In this document: positions 42,820-55,259 of the stretch, piece after piece
How positions within the stretch are numbered: the stretch's first letter is position 1
Layout: every line of letters begins with the position of its first letter
Assembly: GCA_005784505.1 (NCBI GenBank)
Contig: VCAZ01000041.1
Coordinates: 248,501-312,500 of the forward strand
Direction: 5' to 3'
From: Bagarius yarrelli
Lineage: Eukaryota > Chordata > Actinopteri > Siluriformes > Sisoridae
Length of the DNA: 64,000 nucleotides
Notes under the pieces: generated by a model
What the model saw: the letters and a program-made list of their open reading frames with translations, nothing else
Databases searched by the model: none
Told to the model about the DNA's origin: nothing
Translations under genes and position numbers: made by a program

Positions 42820-43060
42820 GAAAATCTGCAAGGGACAAAAACGAGAGAGGGAGCGGGGCTAAGAGAGAAGTTGCTAAAATATGTCCCAGCTCGTTCATTA
42901 ACCGCAGACGAGCTTTTGGCCTCACTTGGACATCTGAAGTAATTACAATAATGGAATGAACTATATAAAATGCCGCTCTGTTATTTTCCTCAGGATTTAT
43001 TGAGATGAACTCTGGTGAATTTCTCAGCAAAGTCGAAATGATTCAATAAAGCCAGAGTTG
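42820..43060. promoter_or_regulatory. Candidate conserved noncoding element
   Basis: Repeat-free, with 'GCTCGTTCATTAACCGCAG' and 'GAAGTAATTACAATAATGG'. Motif support only. Confidence 0.2.
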
Positions 43061-43504
43061 CTTTTTAAGCCTTTTAGTCCCATAGCAATCTGATCTTTTT
43101 TTTTTCCTCCCGGTACATCGTATCTTTGTTGATCGATTTGGACCTTAAATGCATCCCATTCTATTGGTTATGATAAATGAGCAAATATGAACCCACGACT
43201 GTTGCAGATATGAATTATTTTGCTTCTGTAAGTGCTCAGTAGGGAAAAAGCCATAAAAACAGGCATAAAAATTCACGCTCTGGAAGGAAGAGATAAGGTT
43301 AAGTATGTTAGATGGACAGCATGGCTGATACTGCATCTCTTTTAAATGGAAAAACAAACTTTTGGGTTATTTCTTCATGTCTATAGATAAATACATTTTA
43401 AAAAGTAATAAATAACAGAGTACCGGGACTTGTGGAACACCGGGAGTGTACTTTCTCAAGCTGTGACAGAAAATATAATAGTTGTTTATTCGATATTTAA
43501 AAAA

Positions 43505-44180
43505 ATACAATTACCTATCAAAAACATAGACAGGAAGAGATACAGGGTCTAGAGACAGATAAAGAGAGTCAGACAAATAAAAAGACACAGACAAAAAAAA
43601 AGAATAAGAGAAAGAGGAAAAAAGGGAGAGAGAAAAAAAGACAAAAATTAAACAGTAGAAAAGACACAAACAAAGAGAGTCAGCAAAACAGTGAAAGAGA
43701 GTGAGAGACAACTAAATAGAAAGACACAGAAAAAAGAGGAAAAGAGAAAAAAACGATAAAAAAAGAGCAAAAACGAAACAGAAAGACACAGACAAATAAA
43801 AAGACGAAAAACAAAAAAAATATCAGAGTGAGACAAAGGAGGAGACAGAAAAACAAAATAAGAGTAAAACAGATAGAGAGGGACAGCTAAAGAGAAGAAG
43901 AAACAGAGAGAGAAAGAGAAAAAATGAAATGAGAGTGAGACAGATAGAGCGAGACAGCTAAATAGAAAGACGCGAGATACAAAGAGGGGAAAAAGAAAGA
44001 AAGAAAGAAAGAAAGAAACAGCAAACACAAAACAGAAAGAAGGAGATAGAAAGATAAAGAGACAACAAAAAAAAAAAAAAACCCAAACGACAGCGAGACA
44101 AAGAAAGACAGACAACCAGAGAGAGAAAGAAAAAGACAGGGCAAGAAAGAGTCTTAAAGAAAAAAAGACAACGTTAAGTA
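43505..44180. repeat. Purine-rich tract, about 670 bp
   Basis: The plus strand is A-rich with GA and GACA words ('AAAGAGAGTCAG', 'AAGAAAGAAAGAAAG' at 43995). Words such as 'AGACAGATAGAG' recur, so this is an old mixed array. Phe/Ser-rich minus-strand frames are by-products. Confidence 0.95.
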
Positions 44181-44554
44181 TGTTGGTTTAGCAAACGTTT
44201 AGGTCATTTCTTTATGTCTGTAGATGAATATAATTGGAAAATTAAAGAGGGCACAGCACCGAGACTTGTAGAACACCAGACGTGAACAGTAGTTTCTTTA
44301 GCTGTGATGTGCAGAATAAAGCAGATATTTATTGAAAATTAAAAATCACACTCCTTTAATCTGTTCTAATAGAGAAAGATGCTTTAAATCACAGCTGAAA
44401 ACCAAAACAGAAAAGATCAAATAAATTACGACTTACTTACACTGCCTAACAAATGCTCATAACATTACATTAGGGACTGGGCTTAATAACGAATCATCAG
44501 CTAGCAATGCGATTAAGATCCGATTTTGATTCTACAAAATATACGCTTCAGACC

Positions 44555-44640
44555 AATGTATAAGTAAAGTACAAATTCTCCCAAAACACTTAAGTACTGT
44601 AATGAAGTATTATTACATTGTTACATGACACCTCTGGGCT
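44555..44640. repeat. 'AAGTACTGTAATGAAGTATT' repeat fragment
   Basis: 'AAGTAAAGTACAAATTC', 'CACTTAAGTACTG' and 'TGACACCTCTG' resemble the end of a fish DNA repeat I recall. Just upstream, 44465-44530 ('GATTAAGATCCGATTTTGATT') may be another such fragment. Confidence 0.3.
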
Positions 44641-46295
44641 TTTTAACAAAACTTAGCTCAGAGATTCGGCCGATTCGGTTTAGTGGAGAGCAGGCAGACT
44701 AGTTGAAAACACGTCTTTATCCAGAAAACACGACAAATGAGATTACATAGAGCAGCGCTGAATAAAGCGTGTCTAGGGGTCAAAATTCATCTAAATTGAA
44801 TCTTCTCAGGCACCAGGTACCACGACAGAGAAAAGCAAAGGATGAATGAGTTCAAATCACAATGGCCATTGATTGGATTTCACGAGTCAGTGAAGGTCAG
44901 AGGATAAATCAACAAGAAACTTCGGGTAACACAGACACACACACACACTCTCACGCACATACACACATACACATGACAATATTTAAAAAATCACGGATAA
45001 AAAGTGGGTAAGGTATGAAAATGCATAAATGAATCATTTTCAATTGACTTTTAAATGGTTCATTGAAATGGACCAATTTGCAGATTGTTTTTTTATTTAA
45101 AACAAAATTAACATTAATATATTAGGATGACATCATTTCTTCCTAATAAAAAGGCTTTAAAATCTTACAAATTTTCCAAATACCCATTTAAGATATGAAT
45201 CAACGAATCACATTTCCTATACTAGGATTTATTTAGATGTTTAGAAAGAATCAAATCAGCCAAGCACCACCACTTCGGATCGTGTTTGTGTCCTGATCTT
45301 GAGATGATTGTATTCCCGCCTCATTCCCAGGATTTCCGGTAAGTTCATGTAGAAAGTTAAATGATCCATAATGAATCATTTCTGTGAAGTGAGTCATAAT
45401 GCGGATGACGATTACTTTTGCACCTCATTAGCACTTTTGATTGATTAATATGTATAAACATGGCCACACATACATTATAACTAGCTTTAAGAATGCAGCG
45501 TTATGACACGTTTAATAGGACCGACGCATATCACAGTGTTTAGGATGTAAAAGTCTGTCCACCGTTCCCGGAAAGCAGAGGTAGAGGAGACGAGTCAACA
45601 GCATCAGAATCGTCTCATGTTGCGTGTCGTGATGAAGCCAGATGATCTGAGAAGGCGGCGCTAAAACACAAAGTTTTCCTGTTTCCTGCCAAGTTTAAAC
45701 TGAACATCTGGAACCTGAAGATACTCAAGATCAGGAATCATCGAGTTAAGAAAGAAGTATTTTAAGAGCCACAGCTGCATCCAGATGTGTGGACGCGAAC
45801 TGATTTTAATTTCTTTCTTTCTTTCTTTCTTTGAAAAAAAAACCTATATATTTATTTAATATTTACAAAAATTGGATTTTGTGTTATTTTATCACCATTT
45901 GTCTTTTTGTTATTTTAATTGCAACATTAAATCATTTTTTTTAGATTTATTTTTAACTTTTAAACTAAATTTGTTCTTTTGTCAGTTACATTTTTAGATT
46001 TACATTTTATTACTTTCATCGTTCTCTTTCAAAAGTCTATCCATCCGTCCGTCCTGCCGTCTGTTGGTCTGTCTGTTCACCGACAATTTATCTTTCTCTG
46101 TATCCTTATTATTTTCATTAAGTACCTTCAAAATTATTTCTCTTTCTTTCTTTCTAATATTATACGTTTCTTTTTGTTCTTTTTCCTACGTTAAGAAAGG
46201 TTGTCTCTTCTGTGCTGCTTTCTATAAAGGATTTGTTCTGCTGCTAAAGGTTTCGTAGTTTCGCTAACAGCATTCTATATTCCTGTAGGAATAAA
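44641..46295. other. Repeat-poor spacer
   Basis: A CA run at 44936-44972, a CTTT run at 45813-45832, T-rich from 45840 to 46190. No gene or transposon recognised. Confidence 0.35.
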
Positions 46296-46313
46296 TCTCT
46301 CTCTTTCTCTCTC

Positions 46314-46359
<46 letters not shown>

Positions 46360-46520
46360 CTAAGTCAGTTAAAATACACAGTGTGAGACACAGATGAAGT
46401 CCAGTGAAGGATTAAGAAGTAAAATATGTGTTTGGGAAGCGAGCAAAAAAAAAAAAGGTCATTTAATTTTTATATTATACTCTACTGTGTGTGTATGTGT
46501 GTGTGTGTGTGTGTGTTTGT
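46296..46520. repeat. (CT)n/(CA)n and nearby (TG)n
   Basis: CT then CA array at 46297-46357 and TG at 46486-46517, 130 bp apart. CA and TG are complementary, so the two could pair as a hairpin. Confidence 0.9.
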
Positions 46521-47575
46521 GGTTATTTAAATTCATTGCTTTATCAGAACACACAGCTGAAGCCCATGAGGACATGATTCTTCTCTCACACTGCTGTTGT
46601 TTATTTGGATGTTGTTGTGTTTACTGCCTGAAGCTCGCCGCGTCTCTCTCTTTCTACCTCCATGAATTATTCAGCGTTAGGACCTCCCGAAAAAAATGAT
46701 GATCTTTAACTTCACCTCCTTTCATCCCTTACGCATATATTCATTCATTTATCCTCTCCTGCGTACCGTCACCCGGAGGAGTAAAGTATTCGTTCAGTCG
46801 GTGTGTGTCGGTGGGAGTGTTTAACGCTGTGATTTTTAATAATTTTTAGTGATTGTTGTTGTCAGACTGGACGAACATGATCACCGTGTAGGATCTCAGT
46901 GGTCAAAGTGTATGACAGACAAGACAAACAGACGCAAGAAGGCTCGTTCAGAGTTTTACGTCATCCATCGGTGACATGTTTGGCAACCTGCGTTATCTGG
47001 CTAAATACTAGCTAGCAGTGAACAAAAACAGTCTGTAGCATTAAATTAGCTTATCAAATGTTTCTCTCCTTGCTGTTCTGTCCAATGAACTTTATTCCAG
47101 AGTTGTCGTGCTAAAGTTGTTGTGCTAATTGCATCATCGGGTTTAGCGCTCCGTTCTCAGATTCTTGATTTAATAGTCATCTTTTGAAACTGCCAGAATT
47201 TCACTGGAGGGAAATACTGATCGTAGCAATCGCTAATTGTTTGTCGCTGAGCAGATCAAACTAGCCAACAAAAACTACAGATTTTCACATTGGATTATAT
47301 TAAAAATGTATGAGTTTTAAAAGTCTCGAATGAATAAATCATGGCTCAAACTGGTTCGGCTCCCTATGTTAAAAATTCCACTGTTCAGTTCAGTTTAAGG
47401 AAAAAAAACTTTCCAGAAGAAAGAACTGCACACATCAATGATGATGATGCAGTGTAGTAATGCAAACACACACACACACACATACACACACACACTGTCT
47501 CTATCTAAAGTCTTTCACAGTTGATTGTGGATGAATTCCCTACATTACATTTTTTCTATAATTTAGGTAGTTTTC
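46521..47575. other. Spacer, no recognised feature
   Basis: A CA run at 47468-47495; nothing else recognised. Confidence 0.35.
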
Positions 47576-47707
47576 ATCCATCCATCCATTGTTTATAGCC
47601 GTTTATTCCTAATCAGGGTAACAGGGATCTGCTGGTGTTTATCCCAGCTGTCATTGGATGAAAGGCAGAGGTCACCCTGGACAGGTCACCAGTCCATCAC
47701 AAGGCAA
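47576..47707 (-). mobile_element. SINE-B 3' fragment
   Basis: 'TCCATCCATCCATTG' tail, 'GGGATCTGCTGGTGTTTATC', 'CACCAGTCCATCACAAGGC'. As at 5402, its internal TG stretch has expanded into the adjoining array. Confidence 0.8.
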
Positions 47708-47760
<53 letters not shown>

Positions 47761-47787
47761 AGTGTGTGTGAGAGAGAGAGTGAGTAA

Positions 47788-47818
<31 letters not shown>

Positions 47819-47865
47819 TGTTGTGTCAGTAAGTAAATAAGTGTGAGTGAATGAGTGAGTAAGTA

Positions 47866-47905
<40 letters not shown>

Positions 47906-47920
47906 GTGTGTGTATTGGAA
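47708..47920. repeat. (TG)n/(AG)n compound array
   Basis: Three TG-plus-AG blocks with GAGTAAGTG links, apparently grown out of SINE-B. Confidence 0.95.
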
Positions 47921-48664
47921 AGTGTATATCAGGTATAATGTGACAGATTTAATTGTGACAAAGAATTAATAATTTCTTTCTTTCTTGCTTTTTCTTTCTT
48001 TCTTTCTTTGTCCTGGCGGTCCTTGATGACGAGAGTCTTTGTCCCGCCATCATTAATAAACTAACAGACGTAATTCTTTCTGTTTAATTATCTGGCATTG
48101 TTACTCCATCACCTTTTAAAAAAGACTGCACTTTGTGTTTAATGCTCCGCCCACTGATGTCATCACTTCCTACTAGAAACCAGCAAGGTTTTGGAGTTGG
48201 ATCTGGACACAGGGCTTTTTTTCAGTGGAAAAGTTCATCTCGGTTAATAATTAAGCTCTGTAAAAAATGTGAACCTGTAAAGATGCATATAAACGCCGCT
48301 AATGGGAAAAAGAAAAGAAAATTGCTTGCGTTTATATTCCGCATTCCATCATGCACTCTTTCTTTGTTACTCTGCCACTAAGACACACATTTCATTACTC
48401 AGTAAATGATGTCCATGCAGGAGAAATAGTTTCAGGTCGATTCTGCGTAGGTCAACATAAATCTCCATAAACTGCCATTCTTTCTGATTTCCTTTCGCCA
48501 ACATTACTAAATGAAGATATGTTGACAGAATCGGATTTTCAATCCATCTCACAAAGCTGTACAGGAAAAAGAAAAAAAAACTCCGGCTGAAGTCTCAAAG
48601 GAATCGATGGACGCTTAATGATATGAGGGTCAAAAGATGCGAATGTTCATGTAAAAAGTCTTGG
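47921..48664. other. Spacer, no recognised feature
   Basis: A CTTT run at 47976-48009. Remaining sequence is repeat-poor. Confidence 0.3.
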
Positions 48665-49210
48665 ACGAGGCTTTGATAGGGCAGGAGGCCATTTTTCTAG
48701 TATGGGCAATACAGAGAAATTAAACAGTAAGATATAAAAAATGGCATACTTTCATACTACACAGTGTGTGAAACCAAGTATGTGATGTAAGTAGTATGCC
48801 AAATCTTTAGTAGGCAATAAACAGTAGATTAAAGGGTTGTAGATGGTCTATTACATCCACCCCGATTCTAACACTCTCTGTGGGAGTGACGACTACGTAT
48901 TTTCCAAAATGGCGGAAAACAGCTACCCGGCGACTTTAAAAGTAGGGTTAGGGTTTAAATTCATGCTGTTGTGACGTTGAATGTCACATGACAATATCAA
49001 AACATTTATAAATTTATACAACTGAGCAATTGGGGATTAAAGGCCTTGCTCAGGGGCCCAACAGTGGTGGCTTGGTGGTGCTGGGAATTAAACCCCGGTC
49101 TTTCTGATATCAGTCCAACACCTTAACCACTAAGCCATCACTTCCCTTATGTTTTATTAACATGGCGGATGGAGTAGGTCGGAATTTCATTCATATTACT
49201 CATAAGCACA
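48665..49210. mobile_element. Possible MITE with nested SINE-A
   Basis: 'GGCATACTTTCATACTACAC' and 'GTATGTGATGTAAGTAGTATG' resemble a palindromic fish MITE built of 'CATACT/AGTATG' words. The right end and target duplication were not found. Confidence 0.35.
48998..49148 (-). mobile_element. SINE-A copy, tail shortened
   Basis: 'GCCTTGCTCAGGGGCCCAAC', 'GGTGCTGGGAATTAAACCCC', 'CAACACCTTAACCACTAAGC', ends 'CATCACTTCCC'. Confidence 0.85.
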
Positions 49211-50600
49211 CTGTTGTCACAGACACGCCAGGCTCCTCCTCGCTTCACTGCTCACTTTTCCCGGAATACTAATCACACACACTTCCATCAGTAAGATGTC
49301 TGGTTTCAACTATGGAAGTAGGACTTTGTCCTGATCTTCTAGCAATTCCTCCAAGCAATTTTCAAGCACTACAGACTTCAAGGTTTTCTAGAGTCTTCCA
49401 GACTCCGTGTATCCTACATGTCCACAGTTCTCCATTCTAAGTTCGCCTAACCCAAGTCTTGAATCCTTTTTGTTGATCTTCTGGAATAAAGTGTTTTGTT
49501 TGATTCTAACCTCGTCCTATGAGTCTATTTCCGGTTACAACTATATAGTACATAATTTTAACGTCAGGAAATACGTACTAACTCAAATCATGTATCAACT
49601 TAATTAGCATCCGATTCCACCAGATTGCTAGATTCATCAGTCAGGTGCCGAACCATTACCTTTCGTCACTAGCTCCGCCCACTGTTCACGAACTGGTACT
49701 TGTTCTCAGCATTTCCTTTACAGAAAGTTAAAGGACTTAAACTAAAAAAAACAAGTACTGGATCAGATAAACTTACCTGGGGTTTAAATAAAAACCAAGA
49801 TTTAGTTTAGGGACTAATTCTCATTTCCTAATTAGCATTTATATTACAAACATATTAGCTGATTAATAGCATTTCTAAAGCACTTTTAAATGCCTTACAC
49901 TTCAAGACTATATTTTAGATCCATTAATCCTACCCATGCTTTGGCAGCTTCAGATACATCTTATAATATGCCAACTGCACATAGATCTTCTATAAAGGTC
50001 CAACGATGTGTTGTTTAAAGGTGGTCTTGCTCTTGACGGTCCGATGCTCGATCACGATATTTTTAAAAGGTTGATAATGGATCACTTAATAGGTGATGAG
50101 ATACCAGGATGAAATATACAGGTTTCCCTCCAGCGGCGACGTTTAGCTAATTTGCTAGTTTGTAAGTTGCATTGAGGAGTTAAATCAAGAGGTTTTTTTT
50201 TTTTTTATTTTATATTTATTACTAATAATACAATACAGCAAGATGTTATTAGAACCCTACCATGTCTTAGGGGCACTAACCAGTGTCTGAATTAAAAAGA
50301 AAAGGATGTAAAGCAATAAATCTTATACACAGCGGTATTTTAGCCGTTTGGTTTTATTGCTGTTGAAGCGAGTGTTTAATGTAGATCCTTTTAAAAGTTG
50401 TGTACTTAGAGACTAGGGTAGAATTGGAAAGCTGTTAAAAATGACTGATTGTGTTTTCTGGATTTCCGTCGACCCTACAGTATTTCCAGGCTTTTGTATC
50501 TATGTGTGTATGTGTGTTATTTCCGCTATTGACCTTTGTGTCTGGACTTCGTAAAGGAAGATTAAACTAATGACTTCTTATTAAACGTTCCCAAATTTTT
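49211..50600. other. Spacer, no recognised feature
   Basis: About 1.4 kb without a recognised repeat or coding signal; a T run at 50192-50206. Confidence 0.3.
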
Positions 50601-50608
50601 TTTTCCAG

Positions 50609-50690
50609 CATGAGATAATTAATGAAGCGATTAAGCAGCAGGAGAGAACGATAAAGATGCTGCATCATCAGAAAAAAAACAATCTATCCA
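50609..50690 (+). other. Conserved-looking segment, possible exon or enhancer
   Basis: Preceded by a pyrimidine run and CAG (an acceptor-like TTTTTTTTCCAG), then open in one frame ('HEIINEAIKQQERTIKMLHH'). No good splice donor follows. It also carries GATAATTAATGAAGC, a homeodomain-like site. Confidence 0.2.
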
Positions 50691-50789
50691 AGCATTTCTG
50701 CGTCCTGTCCTTTGTTTCGTGTCCAATTTGTACGATCCTAAATCCTGTACCATTAAAATATCCCTCCACTTGAACAGAGAGCCCTGAAA

Positions 50790-51150
50790 TGCAGTTCCAG
50801 CAAGACAATGTTCCTGTGCACAAAAAACCCCTGATCTCTATGAAGACATGCTGTGTTCTGCATGTTTTGGAGTGGAAGAACTCTCATGTCCTGTACAGAG
50901 TCCTGATTCTGACTCAAACCCTATAAACTGAACCCCTTTGGGATAAACTGGAACCCTGACTGAACCCCAGACCTCCTCACTATTACATCATCAGTGTCTG
51001 ATCTCATTAATACTATTGGAACTGAATGATCAAATCCACACAGTCACATGATCCAATCTAGTGTAAAACCTGCCCAAAAGTCTGGAGGTAATTATAGGAG
51101 GAAGAGTGAGACTATCTGGAATAGGATTTTTAAAAGACAGATATTTTTTT
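50790..51150 (+). mobile_element. Tc1-like transposase C-terminal remnant
   Basis: 'GTTCCAGCAAGACAATGTTC' (second catalytic block), 'ACATGCTGTGTTCTGCATG', 'CATGTCCTGTACAGAGTCC', 'GACCTCCTCACTATTACATC', 'AATACTATTGGAACTGAATG'. Same coding direction as 27070 and 58293. Frame disrupted. Confidence 0.75.
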
Positions 51151-51397
51151 TTCTTTTGGACAAACAATGGATTTAGCTCTAATATCTGTCTTCCATGAGA
51201 CAATTCCAGTGTCTACGTATCCTTTGTGTAAGCACGTTTAGCCAGGATAAACAGAGCGCTTTCTGTTACTAACGTTAATTGTCTCAGACCATTTGTTATC
51301 TGGTCCTCAGTGACAAAAAAACATAAAAATAATAACAATTTCAAAAGATTTTTCACATGGTCCACCAGGCCTTTTTTTCTGTTGTGAACAGATCAAA

Positions 51398-51516
51398 TCC
51401 GGTTTCCTCCTATAGTCCAAAAACATGTCTATTAAAATGTCCATAGGAGTGAGTGTAAGTGTTTCTGGTTGTTGGTTTGTATGTGACCCTGTGTTTGGAC
51501 TGGTGACCTGTCTAGA
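51398..51516 (+). mobile_element. SINE-B internal fragment
   Basis: 'CCGGTTTCCTCCTATAGTCC', 'CATAGGAGTGAGTGTAAG', 'GACTGGTGACCTGTCTAG'. Confidence 0.75.
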
Positions 51517-51526
51517 TGCACACCAT

Positions 51527-51660
51527 CATTAGTGGCACTTTTAGGCCCTATTAAAGAATACAGGGTTGGGCCCCCTACCAAACCCATTCCTCACTGTTAC
51601 TACTAATAAAACAGGCCCCTAAAGTGCAGTCCTAACTCCACTTTTAGCGGTCCCCCTGCA
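51527..51660 (+). repeat. Rep-F copy
   Basis: 'TTTTAGGCCCTATTAAAGAA', 'GGGCCCCCTACCAAACCC', 'GGCCCCTAAAGTGCAG'. Not attached to SINE-A here, unlike the copies at 29225 and 32346. Confidence 0.6.
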
Positions 51661-52008
51661 CACCATCCATCCCTTTATCAGATTAAATCTTTTTTGGGAT
51701 ATTTTTTGTATCATTCTCTCGCTAGATTCCCTACATTTTTTCCTGTAGCAGCTCACATCAGATTTTAAACATTGATGCTTACCTGCAACAGACCCCTGAG
51801 CTACCTAAAGGCAATTACTAAACACAGTTCACACAAATATTTAACCTGACCATTACTCGAGACACAAGGTAGAAAGTTTGTACAGTCGAGTCGAGGCTCT
51901 GTTCTGGCATCCAAGTGTTCGATTTGATCCCTTTGGCTGTCGTAAAGACTGAGACACTTATGTAAAAAAAAGCCTGCCCCACCCTGGCATTGATTGATTA
52001 TCCTAATG

Positions 52009-52606
52009 TAGTGATTCTTAACAAGGGCTAATGGGCATTTAAACAATGACAGGGGCATTGGAAAACGGGGTGGGGGAGGTCAATAGGAAAAGGTGTGGTC
52101 AGCGGTTCTACGTGAAAAGTAGCCAAAGCCTAAAATAGTGCAGCTAAAAAAATGCCCCTAATATAACATGGATTATTTTAGTAAGACTTTATTCCTCTTG
52201 CTTGTAGAACCATTAATTTTGAACAATAGCAGCAAATCAAATCAGGTATCGGGCTGCTAATCGAAAGACCTGGGTTCGATTCCCAGCATCACCAAAGTTG
52301 CCACTGTTGGGCCCCTTAGTAAGGCTCTTAACCCTGAGTTGCTGAGCTGTAGAGATAAATGTAAGTCGCTATGAATAAGGGTGTCTTCTAATTGGGCAAA
52401 TGTAAAAGTAAATATTTGTTTAATATTTTATGTTAGTTTGCTGCTTTGTCACTCATAACAAATGGGGGTCTAATTAAATAACGGTCTTTAAGACAGAAAA
52501 ACATCAAGTTTCTCTGCACAGCATGTGGACTGGTGCATGTGGGGGCAGTAAAGGGATTGACCTTGACGTAGGTGGGTGTTTGTCTAAAATAGGTTGAGAA
52601 CAGCTG
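52009..52606. mobile_element. hAT-like nonautonomous element with 8-bp target duplication
   Basis: Starts TAGTGATTCTTAACAAGG and ends GGTTGAGAACAGCTG, an imperfect inverted repeat close to the 'CAGTGGTTCTCAACC' end of hAT elements. Flanks are TCCTAATG (52001-52008) and TGCTAATG (52607-52614), 7 of 8 identical; 8-bp duplications are the hAT rule. The interior has no transposase and holds a SINE-A. Confidence 0.65.
52250..52415 (+). mobile_element. SINE-A nested in the hAT-like element
   Basis: Begins at 'GGGCTGCTAATCGAAAGACC', intact B box 'GGGTTCGATTCCCAGC', centre 'TTGGGCCCCTTAGTAAGG', tail 'GTCGCTATGAATAAGGGTG'. The A-box part is absent. Confidence 0.85.
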
Positions 52607-52946
52607 TGCTAATGTGTTCATCTGGAAAGGGCTGTCATAGGTGCAGGTTTGCAAGCCACCCCTACTGAGTCTTTCAAAAGCCAGGATGAACTGGTGCAAT
52701 TAGTTGACACACTAATTGATTGGAATGAAAACCTGCAGCTAAACTAGTCCCTTGCGGATTGTAAGATCTAAAGCCTGTGGTCTCAAGTTCACACCAGGTT
52801 ATTTATACTTTCTTGTTTTTACCATTGGGTGTCTTTCTTGTTTATGAGAATGGATTATGGGTTAACTTGTATAAATGATACACACATACTGGTGCTCTGA
52901 GGTGGGATAAAAACATTGATAATATCCCACCCTTTAACAAAATGTT

Positions 52947-53490
52947 ATGTCTAGGGTTGCCAACTACGTCTAACATAAACGTAGCTGAAAATTCGGATAC
53001 TACCAACAACCCCTTTCCCACCAATTCCAACATATTCTCAACCATAAACTTACTCTGGGTTCTGGCACAGGGCATCTTACCTTCAATAATATTTACAGAA
53101 TATTTTTGCAGTGACCTTGTTCCATGGCCATGGCCATTTCAGACAGCGTGTTGATTCGGTGACAGATTTACCTAATTAGCTAATCAGAAATGATGAAATT
53201 GCTTTAGTTTGTCAGGTGATTTGAATGTGACTCATGAGTTATTTAGGCGTTTTCATTTAAAGTGCTTTTGCTCTCATACAGATAGGAGTGATTTCAGCCA
53301 TGTTGCAGACACCACATCATCGACCGCTGTCACTTTCTATTGACTGCTGCCACTAGTCGCCGCCAAGGCTAAGGCTTGAGTTATGCTATGTCACATCCCA
53401 CAATAGAAAAGGCCCACCGCAGAGGGGCATTTTTTGGGATTTAAAAAGGACAATTCATGGAAAAACACCGGAACATTTGGCATCTCTAGT
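52947..53490. mobile_element. Possible DNA transposon with short inverted ends
   Basis: Left 'GTCTAGGGTTGCCAAC' and right 'TTTGGCATCTCTAGTC' are inverted matches (GGTTGCCAA against TTGGCATC), each next to CTAG, which may be the target duplication. No transposase is visible inside. Left end resembles the MITE at 30274. Confidence 0.35.
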
Positions 53491-53712
53491 CATGCTTTAA
53501 TTCTCAATACAACATTTTGTCAAGAGAAGAGCTTGACCTTCCTGAAAAAAGCAGTAACACTGTTACATTTTGTGTCTCACATTTTTACCTGGGAAAAACA
53601 CAGCTGTAAATTTGTAAGGAGATTGAGTCATTTTCCAATTTAAGAGTTTCGGCTAGTTTTAATAACCATTGCTAGTAAAAAACAGTCACTATATTAACTC
53701 ACAAGTTAATTA

Positions 53713-53903
53713 AACCTGTGTAGTGTAGCGGTTAAGGTGTTGAACTGCTCAAAACCGCTAATTAAAAGATCGGGGTTCAAATCCTGCTGCCACTGCTGGC
53801 CCCTTAATCCCCAATTGCTTAATTAAATAAAAGCGATAAATGTAAGTCACTTACATTTACTTAAGGGATAATGGCAACTGCCAAATGCTGTAAATGTAAA
53901 GGG
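53713..53903 (+). mobile_element. SINE-A copy
   Basis: A box 'TAGTGTAGCGGTTAAGG', B box 'GGGGTTCAAATCCTGC', 'TAAATAAAAGCGATAAATG', and a tail with a small inversion-like change ('TAAGTCACTTACATTTACTT'). Confidence 0.85.
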
Positions 53904-54329
53904 CTACCATAATTTGGTAGCTAATTGGTATACAGTGTAGATATGAAGTTCAGGGTTAGCTAAAAATAATTAAAAACTATTATATACAGGACAATGTTTT
54001 CAGTTACCACCTTCTCAAATTGCATGACTATAACTAATTCTTGGATTTCTATCCCAGTGTTTCTAGCTGTGTCTCACTTGTCTGATCCATCTTGATACTT
54101 GGAGGTTGGAGTCTCATCAGTTGGATGTGTTCAGTGCTGCTAAGTATGGATGGGCGGAGATGGACAGGCAGTGAATCTCATATGCAGCGGTCAGTCCTGT
54201 GTTGGGATATTAGATCGCATCAGCAATAAGAATTTTGTGTTAAACCTGGAATCAAATTAGAAACTCTGCTGATTTATAACTTGTTGAAAAGCTCTTGGAC
54301 ACTATTCTGGAAATGACATCACCTAAATA

Positions 54330-54625
54330 AGGATGGGTTTCCCCTTCAGTCCGGTTTCTCTCCAGGTTTCTTCCTAGTATTATTTCAGGAAGTGTTCCCT
54401 TGCCACCATTATACATTTTTGTAAAGCTGCTTTAAGGACAAAATTTCCTCTACAAAATTGTTCTTGAACTGCCCAGATCTTTTAAACCTGCCTGGTTCTT
54501 CTGCTGTATAAACAAACCCCTGACTTTGCATGACCAAACCGCCCCAAAAGTCGTTCAACTATAACAGAAAGCACAAAAACAAAAAACAAACTGCATTTGA
54601 AGCAAATAAAACCCAAGCAGGAGGT
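54330..54625 (+). repeat. Rep-G copy 1 (L-tail plus unique part)
   Basis: The first half is an L-tail ('TCTCTCCAGGTTTCTTCC', 'TTGTAAAGCTGCTTTAAGG'). The second half ('ACTGCCCAGATCTTTTAAAC', 'CCCCAAAAGTCGTTCAACTA', 'AACTGCATTTGAAGCAAATA') is shared almost base for base with 57890-58032. Confidence 0.8.
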
Positions 54626-55259
54626 AAAGACAAGTGATGGAACTTAACTGTTAGGGTTTGCACCACCTTCTGCAATACAGGTCACACCGGAAACTTTATT
54701 CATGAGACTAAGTAATTATCCGCATGCCCTGCTGACTTCATGTAAACTGGTGAAGAATAGGCCGCTGATGAAGACCTTGCCCCGGGCACTTTGCTAGATT
54801 TATGCTCAGCTCGGTGGAACGACTCCAGGCCATAGCTGCCAGGGCGGGAAAAATAGAGGCAGTGGGGAAGGGGATGGAGCGATGAGGGGTGCTGTGAGGA
54901 CAAATACACTAGGATTTTAATAAGGTGTTGTCACATAAGGTATGCCAGCCTGCGATCAGCATTTGGAGCACAGCCAGCTCTTTAAAATACAGCTGTGTTG
55001 CTAACTACAATTACAGCCCCTCACCCAAATGTTCACTAAAGAGGTTTACTGTACACTAAATTACACCACATAGTCTGTTTAATCTTTATGATAAACGAGA
55101 TGTTGGTAGCCTTCAGGGTTCAAGCACACTGGGGTTTGCTATGGATTTGGATTTGATTGCCTGAGGTGTGAATATTTGTAAATGCTGGTGATAAACTGGC
55201 TTTTCTGTCAGAGTGCATTTTCAAAGAGTTGCAGTAGCCAACTTGCTGGAGGATATGGA

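Noticed and set aside
43511..44144. Phe/Ser/Leu-rich frames resembling membrane proteins
   Set aside because: Low-complexity translation of the purine tract, not a membrane protein.
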